Of a stretch of DNA of 11,540 bases, positions 7,945 through 11,540 are shown piece after piece; position 1 is the first letter of the stretch; each line of letters opens with the position of its first letter. The stretch spans positions 29,829 to 41,368 of the forward strand of contig FR899674.1 in assembly GCA_000437275.1 (NCBI GenBank), written 5' to 3'. A model generated the notes under the pieces. It did no database searches. It was not told the origin of the DNA and worked only from the letters and a program-made list of their open reading frames with translations. The position numbers and the translations under genes were made by a program. The DNA is from Clostridium sp. CAG:411 (GTDB lineage Bacteria > Bacillota > Clostridia > Lachnospirales > Lachnospiraceae).

Positions 7945-8016
7945 TCATTTGGCATAAAGATATGTTTTTTTATTCACTCTCAATATTTTCTCTATTTTAT
8001 TCATTCTTCTGTTCAT
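7945..8016 (-). pseudogene. Probable original 5' end of the methyltransferase gene
   Basis: An ATG seven bases after the kinase stop opens a 23-codon frame (MNRRMNKIEKILRVNKKTYL...) that ends at TGA 7945-7947. The frame continues without a shift through KIRENLIKSAFQ into the methyltransferase. GGAG and GAAAGGG precede the ATG, and the tight spacing to the kinase is operon-like. The simplest reading is a nonsense change at codon 24 of a longer gene, with reinitiation at TTG 7926. A separate leader peptide or a sequencing error cannot be excluded. Confidence 0.5.
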
Positions 8017-8023
8017 CCCTTTC

Positions 8024-9622
8024 TTACTCCATTACAATTTCCTGTTCTCCATCTGGCTCAATATCAATTGTCTCTTGCGAATTTCCATCTTTTGTCGGTT
8101 TAGGAATTTCCGTAACTACATCTGTATTTGTATTGGCTGTTGGATTTATTGTCGGCTCTACGGACACCTCTGTTGTTGGATGTAACGATGGTGCTGCCGT
8201 GTGGTTACTCGTTGCCTTTTCTCCTGATTTCTTTACCTTTTTAGTTTTTCTTGTTGGCTTCATCGTTTCTTTTGGCCTTTGAGATGCTTTTACAGTTGGC
8301 GATGCTTTCACCGTTTCTACAAAAGTCGGACTATTTGTTACTTTTATTACCGAGGTATGTCCTCGCTTTCCATTCGACCCAAAAAATATCACACAAATTA
8401 GAACTGCTGCAATTCCTGCTAATCCGCCAATGACAAATCTCCATGTAGTATTTTTTCTTTGTGGAACTTCTAAAATTTGAATGGTCTCGTCTCCATCCAG
8501 TATTTCTGTTTCTTGTGTCGGAACATCTAACTGCGTTTTCTGTGACGCATCACCTTCGGTGGCTACGAATTCTCCTAAGGCTAGCTGTGATGTATTCTCC
8601 TCTTTGCTTGCCCCTATTAAAACAACTGTCTCTGTTTCCTTTTTTGGTTCTTCTTCTCTTTGAAAAGCATCCTTATTTTCATTTTTTTGCTTTTGCAATG
8701 GCTCAATCAATACCTGATCTTCTTCTTCACTAAGAACTCTTTCTAATTCAATTCTTAATTGTTTCGCTTCTTTATATCTTTTCTCCGGGTTAAAGGCACA
8801 TGCTTTTAATATAATCTCTGCCAGTCTTTCAGATGCTTTTGATGGTTTTGGCATCCTTTCTCCAGCCAGTCTTTTACTCATAGCCTTTTCCTTGTCGGAA
8901 AAACAAATCGGTAAAGGTAATGGCGGTAAAAATGGCATACGATTGTCATTAAAATATCGATACAATACAATTCCCAAAGAATAAATATCTACAGTTGCGT
9001 CATATTCTACGCCTCTAAAAATTTCTGGTGCCATGTAATTTTGGGTACCCTTTTGCGAGAAATGACTATCCATTCGTTCTAGCTGCTTGGCAACTCCAAA
9101 GTCACCTAATTTATATTCTTCATTATTAGAAACAAAAATATTTTCTGGTTTTATATCCCTATGTATAATCTTGTGTTTTTGACATAGTTCCAATGCCTTA
9201 CATATGTTAATTCCCAAGTGCAACGCATCATAATAAGTCATACCCTTTTTTTCTATATGCTCTAATAAGGGGGTCAACAATTCCATTTGAATATAAATTT
9301 TCCAGCCGAAACTATCTGTTTTCTCAATTACTTTATGATCTTCATAGCTAACAATATAAGAATTTCCTTTTAATTTAGCCATTAATTCTACTTCATGAAC
9401 AATATCTCTTACTACACTTTGATAATATGCTGTCACATTTTGCTCAGAAAACCCTTCCTGATACATAATTTCAACTTCCGATAAATTCTTTGGTAATTCA
9501 ATTACTTTTAAAGCAGCTTCATAGATATGACCAAATTCTTCACGAGTAATACGATACACTTGTCCATATGCACCACTACCAATCATACGATCTATCTTAT
9601 AGTCTCTAAAGAACTCTTCCAT
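8024..9622 (-). CDS. Membrane Ser/Thr protein kinase with extracellular tail
   Basis: A Hanks-type (eukaryotic-like) Ser/Thr kinase of 532 residues from the chosen ATG. Kinase landmarks: Gly loop GSGAYGQV 15-22, Lys39, helix-C Glu77, HRDIKPEN 154-161, DFG 174-176 and APE 198-200, all intact. A charged juxtamembrane region (about 297-393) holds three ET-x-x-[L/I] sites. One membrane helix (about 396-415) is followed by a 115-residue Thr/Pro/Lys-rich outer tail instead of the PASTA repeats of PrkC/Stk1. The topology implies an outer sensor and an inner kinase. A TTG at 9631 with AAAGGTGAG right before it would add three residues; the ATG is preferred because the spacing fits AAAGG better. No PP2C phosphatase is adjacent. 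It is the first gene of the minus-strand cluster, so it may control or be co-expressed with the surface genes that follow. Confidence 0.93.
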   Translation of the reverse strand: MEEFFRDYKIDRMIGSGAYGQVYRITREEFGHIYEAALKVIELPKNLSEVEIMYQEGFSEQNVTAYYQSVVRDIVHEVELMAKLKGNSYIVSYEDHKVIEKTDSFGWKIYIQMELLTPLLEHIEKKGMTYYDALHLGINICKALELCQKHKIIHRDIKPENIFVSNNEEYKLGDFGVAKQLERMDSHFSQKGTQNYMAPEIFRGVEYDATVDIYSLGIVLYRYFNDNRMPFLPPLPLPICFSDKEKAMSKRLAGERMPKPSKASERLAEIILKACAFNPEKRYKEAKQLRIELERVLSEEEDQVLIEPLQKQKNENKDAFQREEEPKKETETVVLIGASKEENTSQLALGEFVATEGDASQKTQLDVPTQETEILDGDETIQILEVPQRKNTTWRFVIGGLAGIAAVLICVIFFGSNGKRGHTSVIKVTNSPTFVETVKASPTVKASQRPKETMKPTRKTKKVKKSGEKATSNHTAAPSLHPTTEVSVEPTINPTANTNTDVVTEIPKPTKDGNSQETIDIEPDGEQEIVME

Positions 9623-9802
9623 ATTATACAACTCACCTTTCGTTAAAATTATCTATTTCCTGCTAGATGCTTATTTTAGTTTGGAACATTACAGAATAAT
9701 GAAGTCAGTCGAAAACAACGATCAAAAAATTCCGACCTACTGCGATTGAAATTAAACTGAACAAATATTTTATGTTAAGACAAGTTAGAAGCCTATTGAT
9801 AC

Positions 9803-9850
9803 ATTTCCAAAAAGGAAATAGACATTATGATAAACGTCCATTTCTTTTTT
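9803..9850 (-). promoter_or_regulatory. Terminator-like hairpin with a competing hairpin in kinase leader
   Basis: A 15-position stem (9809-9823 with 9836-9850; one G-T pair and one mismatch) has runs of T on both strands, so it could stop transcription either way. Overlapping it, ATTTCC/GGAAAT at 9803-9808 and 9814-9819 forms a second hairpin that uses the same bases. Both cannot form at once. On the minus strand they lie 35-80 nt after the predicted kinase start of transcription, the layout of an attenuator. On the plus strand it could instead end a small RNA, but no strong promoter for one is seen. Confidence 0.45.
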
Positions 9851-9891
9851 CGCAATCACTGTTTTTTCTACAAATTACGCACTTCTTAGCT

Positions 9892-9920
9892 ATTATATAT
9901 TACATTTCTATAAAAGTAAA
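9892..9920 (-). promoter_or_regulatory. Probable kinase operon promoter
   Basis: On the minus strand: TTTACT (9915-9920), a 17-bp spacer, and a perfect TATAAT (9892-9897). This is a good sigma-A-type match and the best on this strand in the region. Confidence 0.6.
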
Positions 9921-9938
9921 GTAAATTATGTTCTTTCT

Positions 9939-9955
9939 AAAACATGTAATGTTTT
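9939..9955. repeat. Small palindrome AAAACAT-GTA-ATGTTTT
   Basis: A perfect 7-bp inverted repeat with a 3-bp centre, 19 bp upstream of the predicted kinase -35 box. It has the size and symmetry of a dimeric repressor or activator site. In AT-rich DNA it may also be chance. Confidence 0.35.
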
Positions 9956-10046
9956 TAAGTTACAAACTTCATCACTTTTTTTGTTTACAACTCCTATTAC
10001 TATTTTTGGTAACTGTTGAAAGAGAAAATACCATCCATCCCCCTTA

Positions 10047-10075
10047 TTGTTCCTATTTTACTTTTATGCTATAAT
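10047..10075 (+). promoter_or_regulatory. luxS promoter
   Basis: TTGTTC (10047-10052), a 17-bp spacer and TATAAT (10070-10075), with an extended -10 TG at 10067-10068. Transcription should begin near 10082, leaving a leader of about 60 nt before the luxS ATG. Confidence 0.75.
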
Positions 10076-10142
10076 GGCTGATATACAACCGTATATAAAA
10101 ATTTGCTAACAACACAACTAGAAAAGAGAGAGAGGTTTTCAC

Positions 10143-10625
10143 ATGAAAGAAATTGCAAGTTTTACTATAAACCATTTAAAATTACTCCCTGGAATCTATG
10201 TTTCCAGAAAAGATGCCATTGGTTCAGAAATGGTCACTACCTTTGACATTCGTATGACCCGACCAAACTTTGAGCCTGTTATGAACACGGCTGAAATGCA
10301 CACCATAGAGCATCTGGCAGCAACATACCTTCGCAATCACCCAGACTATGCTTCTAAAACGATTTATTTTGGTCCTATGGGTTGTAGAACCGGTTTTTAT
10401 CTTTTATTAGCAGGAGACTATACATCAAAGGATATTGTTCCTCTTATAACATCCTTATTTGAGTTTATCCGTGATTTTGAAGGACAGGTACCAGGTGCTG
10501 CAGCTTTTAACTGCGGAAACTATTTAGATATGAATTTGCCAATGGCTAAATATCTTGCAAAACATTTTCTGGATACCATCTTATACAACATAGATGATAC
10601 ACACTTAATTTATCCTGAAGCGTAA
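10143..10625 (+). CDS. luxS: S-ribosylhomocysteine lyase, autoinducer-2 synthase
   Basis: A 160-residue LuxS. It splits S-ribosylhomocysteine into homocysteine and DPD, the precursor of autoinducer-2, in the activated methyl cycle. The metal site HTIEH is at 53-57 (His53, His57, with catalytic Glu56), the third ligand is Cys124 in FNCGNY, and the catalytic Cys81 is in GCRTG. FEPVMNTAEMHTIEHL is the family signature. The length is normal. AGAGAGAGG at 10127-10135, seven bases before the ATG, sets the start. SAM-dependent methyltransferases such as the nearby FkbM enzyme feed this cycle in general, but there is no sign of a specific link. A hairpin terminator follows the stop. Confidence 0.98.
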   Translation: MKEIASFTINHLKLLPGIYVSRKDAIGSEMVTTFDIRMTRPNFEPVMNTAEMHTIEHLAATYLRNHPDYASKTIYFGPMGCRTGFYLLLAGDYTSKDIVPLITSLFEFIRDFEGQVPGAAAFNCGNYLDMNLPMAKYLAKHFLDTILYNIDDTHLIYPEA

Positions 10626-10636
10626 ATAGTTCTAAC

Positions 10637-10697
10637 AATCCTTCTTTTTGCATAACATTACTTATAAATGTTTAAAAAGCAAAAAGGAGGATTTTTT
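10637..10697 (+). terminator. luxS terminator that also masks the next ribosome binding site
   Basis: Left arm AATCCTTCTTTTTGC (10637-10651) pairs along all 15 positions (one U-G) with GCAAAAAGGAGGATT (10679-10693). T continues to 10697, making a six-T run. The 27-nt loop can form an inner stem (AACATT with AATGTT). The right arm holds AAGGAGG (10684-10690), the Shine-Dalgarno of the next gene, whose GTG starts just after the T run. Confidence 0.75.
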
Positions 10698-11111
10698 GTG
10701 TCTGAAAATCAAAATTCATCTTACCAACATGTTGTTGATTTAATGAATGCTGCACTTCCATTTATTAATCAAAAATCCAAGACAACCATGGAAGTATTTA
10801 TCAAAGCAGGTGAATTAATGGACTCATTCTCAGCCAGTTCATCATCCGATCTTCATGCCTGTGATATATCTGAAACACCCACAGATTATGAAGGTCTCTT
10901 TCTCAGTCTTCAGGAAGTTAGCACCCCTAAGGAAGCAGAAATTATCAATACTCTGCTGAATTATTTTAAAGCACAGAAATTGTATCGAACTTATAACAGC
11001 ATGAAAGATATTCTTCCGCCAAAAGAAAGCGGAAATTTTACAAGAAATCAATTATTTCCTATGATTGAGCATTTTTTCGAATCATACCAAAACAACAAGG
11101 AAAGGAGCTGA
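10698..11111 (+). CDS. Small soluble protein of unknown function
   Basis: I do not recognise a family. The start is taken as GTG 10698 because AAGGAGG (10684-10690) is exactly seven bases upstream; an ATG at 10668 would add ten residues encoded by the hairpin itself and has no ribosome binding site. The product has 137 residues, is predicted mostly helical, and has no signal peptide, membrane segment or Cys pairs. The middle contains a Ser-rich stretch (SFSASSSS), and the second half includes STPKEAEIINTLLNYFKAQK. It lies between luxS and another small gene, and its ribosome binding site is in the luxS terminator stem. Both small genes probably share a transcript. Confidence 0.78.
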   Translation: MSENQNSSYQHVVDLMNAALPFINQKSKTTMEVFIKAGELMDSFSASSSSDLHACDISETPTDYEGLFLSLQEVSTPKEAEIINTLLNYFKAQKLYRTYNSMKDILPPKESGNFTRNQLFPMIEHFFESYQNNKERS

Positions 11112-11116
11112 GTGCT

Positions 11117-11383
11117 ATGAGCAATTCAGATTGGACAAACAATCCCGTATGGAATCAAATAAATCCACACAAAAAACAATTTATTACAAATTTTCTGAAA
11201 CAGGCAGATCAACTAACTCCTATACAGGCCCTTCCGTTTTTCATGGATCTTCAAAAACAAATGCAGGAGAAAAATTTAACATTTACCAAACAAGAAGTTT
11301 CTTTAATTATGGAAGCAATCAGCACACAGCAATTATCTCCACAGGAGCAACTTGCCTATCAAACCATAAAGCAAATGCTTTAG
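11117..11383 (+). CDS. Small helical protein of unknown function
   Basis: An 88-residue Gln- and Asn-rich protein, likely soluble and helical (FITNFLKQADQL, ALPFFMDLQKQMQEK, QEVSLIMEAISTQQ). No family is recognised. AAAGGAG at 11101-11107 lies nine bases before the ATG and inside the end of the previous gene, whose stop is five bases upstream, so the two are almost certainly one operon. It has no signal peptide, membrane segment or known catalytic motif. Confidence 0.75.
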   Translation: MSNSDWTNNPVWNQINPHKKQFITNFLKQADQLTPIQALPFFMDLQKQMQEKNLTFTKQEVSLIMEAISTQQLSPQEQLAYQTIKQML

Positions 11384-11429
11384 TCTATGCTATTTCATAG
11401 CACGTAGGTACATTACTTTTAATTATCTA

Positions 11430-11465
11430 AGAAAAGCCCCTTGCCAAAGAGCAAAGAGCTTTTCT
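11430..11465 (-). terminator. Hairpin at the right edge, likely minus-strand terminator
   Basis: Outer stem AGAAAAGC with GCTTTTCT (11430-11437, 11458-11465) and inner stem TTGC/GCAA. On the minus strand the stem runs into TTTTCTTAG, a moderate U tract; on the plus strand into TTTTCTC. It could end both the small-gene operon and a minus-strand transcript from beyond the window. Confidence 0.55.
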
Positions 11466-11540
11466 CAGGTCAAGCGGCTATTCGCAATCCGCGTTGCCAC
11501 TTGCTCATATAAAAGGGCAAGAGTCCCCACCGCCTAATGG
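11466..11540 (-). ncRNA. Candidate 3' end of a structured RNA (partial)
   Basis: This stretch is clearly more GC-rich than its neighbours and forms two more compact hairpins: GCGG/CCGC with ATT/AAT inside it (11474-11492) and a 7-bp CTTGCTC/GGGCAAG stem (11500-11506, 11515-11521). Together with the terminator next to it this looks like the end of a minus-strand structured RNA. I cannot name the class. The alternative is the end of a gene: one minus frame is open from the window edge to a TGA at 11470-11472. Confidence 0.4.

Larger units (their letters stand above)
9623..10142. other. Divergent regulatory region between kinase and luxS
   Basis: About 520 bp without a convincing gene. It holds the luxS promoter, a plausible kinase promoter at 9892-9920, a terminator-like hairpin at 9809-9850 and a small palindrome at 9939-9955. 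A 255-nt kinase leader is implied if the 9892-9920 promoter is used. Confidence 0.6.

Noticed and set aside
9620..9631. TATAAT overlapping the kinase start codons as a promoter
   Set aside because: A start of transcription there would lie inside the coding region; no suitable -35 box supports it.
1..11540. CRISPR array, tRNA or rRNA genes
   Set aside because: No regularly spaced repeats of CRISPR size, no tRNA cloverleaf and no rRNA sequence were seen.

Overview
The window comes from a low-GC Gram-positive bacterium, most likely a Clostridia member of the Lachnospiraceae type. This is inferred from AT-rich DNA, strong AGGAGG-type ribosome binding sites, intrinsic terminators, a secreted protein with the CxxC repeats common in that group, and the mix of trpS, luxS and an Hanks-type kinase. 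The species cannot be read from the sequence.

Positions 36-2564 are a complete IS66-family insertion sequence with tnpA, tnpB and tnpC. It has imperfect 32-bp terminal inverted repeats and a perfect 8-bp target duplication (AACAAAAC). All three genes look intact, so the insertion appears recent and possibly active. It landed in the U-rich tail of the trpS terminator.

From 2639 to about 9920 everything is on the minus strand. In transcription order: a membrane Ser/Thr kinase with a long extracellular tail, an FkbM-type methyltransferase whose upstream frame carries one in-frame TGA, a secreted Ig-like protein with six Cys-rich repeats, a membrane acyltransferase of family 3, and trpS. The first four could form a cell-surface module: signalling, glycan methylation, a secreted surface protein and glycan O-acylation. 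That grouping is inference from order, strand and short gaps. trpS has its own promoter-like sequence and terminator and is probably housekeeping.

The 520-bp divergent region 9623-10142 holds a good promoter for luxS, a plausible promoter for the kinase, and a terminator-like hairpin in the kinase leader that competes with a second hairpin. On the plus strand, luxS (autoinducer-2 synthase) is followed by two small genes of unknown function. The hairpin after luxS looks like an intrinsic terminator, and its 3' arm contains the Shine-Dalgarno sequence of the next gene, so termination and translation may be coupled there.

The right edge (11430-11540) is more GC-rich and rich in hairpins. It may be the 3' end of a minus-strand structured RNA, or the end of a minus-strand gene. 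No CRISPR array, tRNA or rRNA gene was seen.
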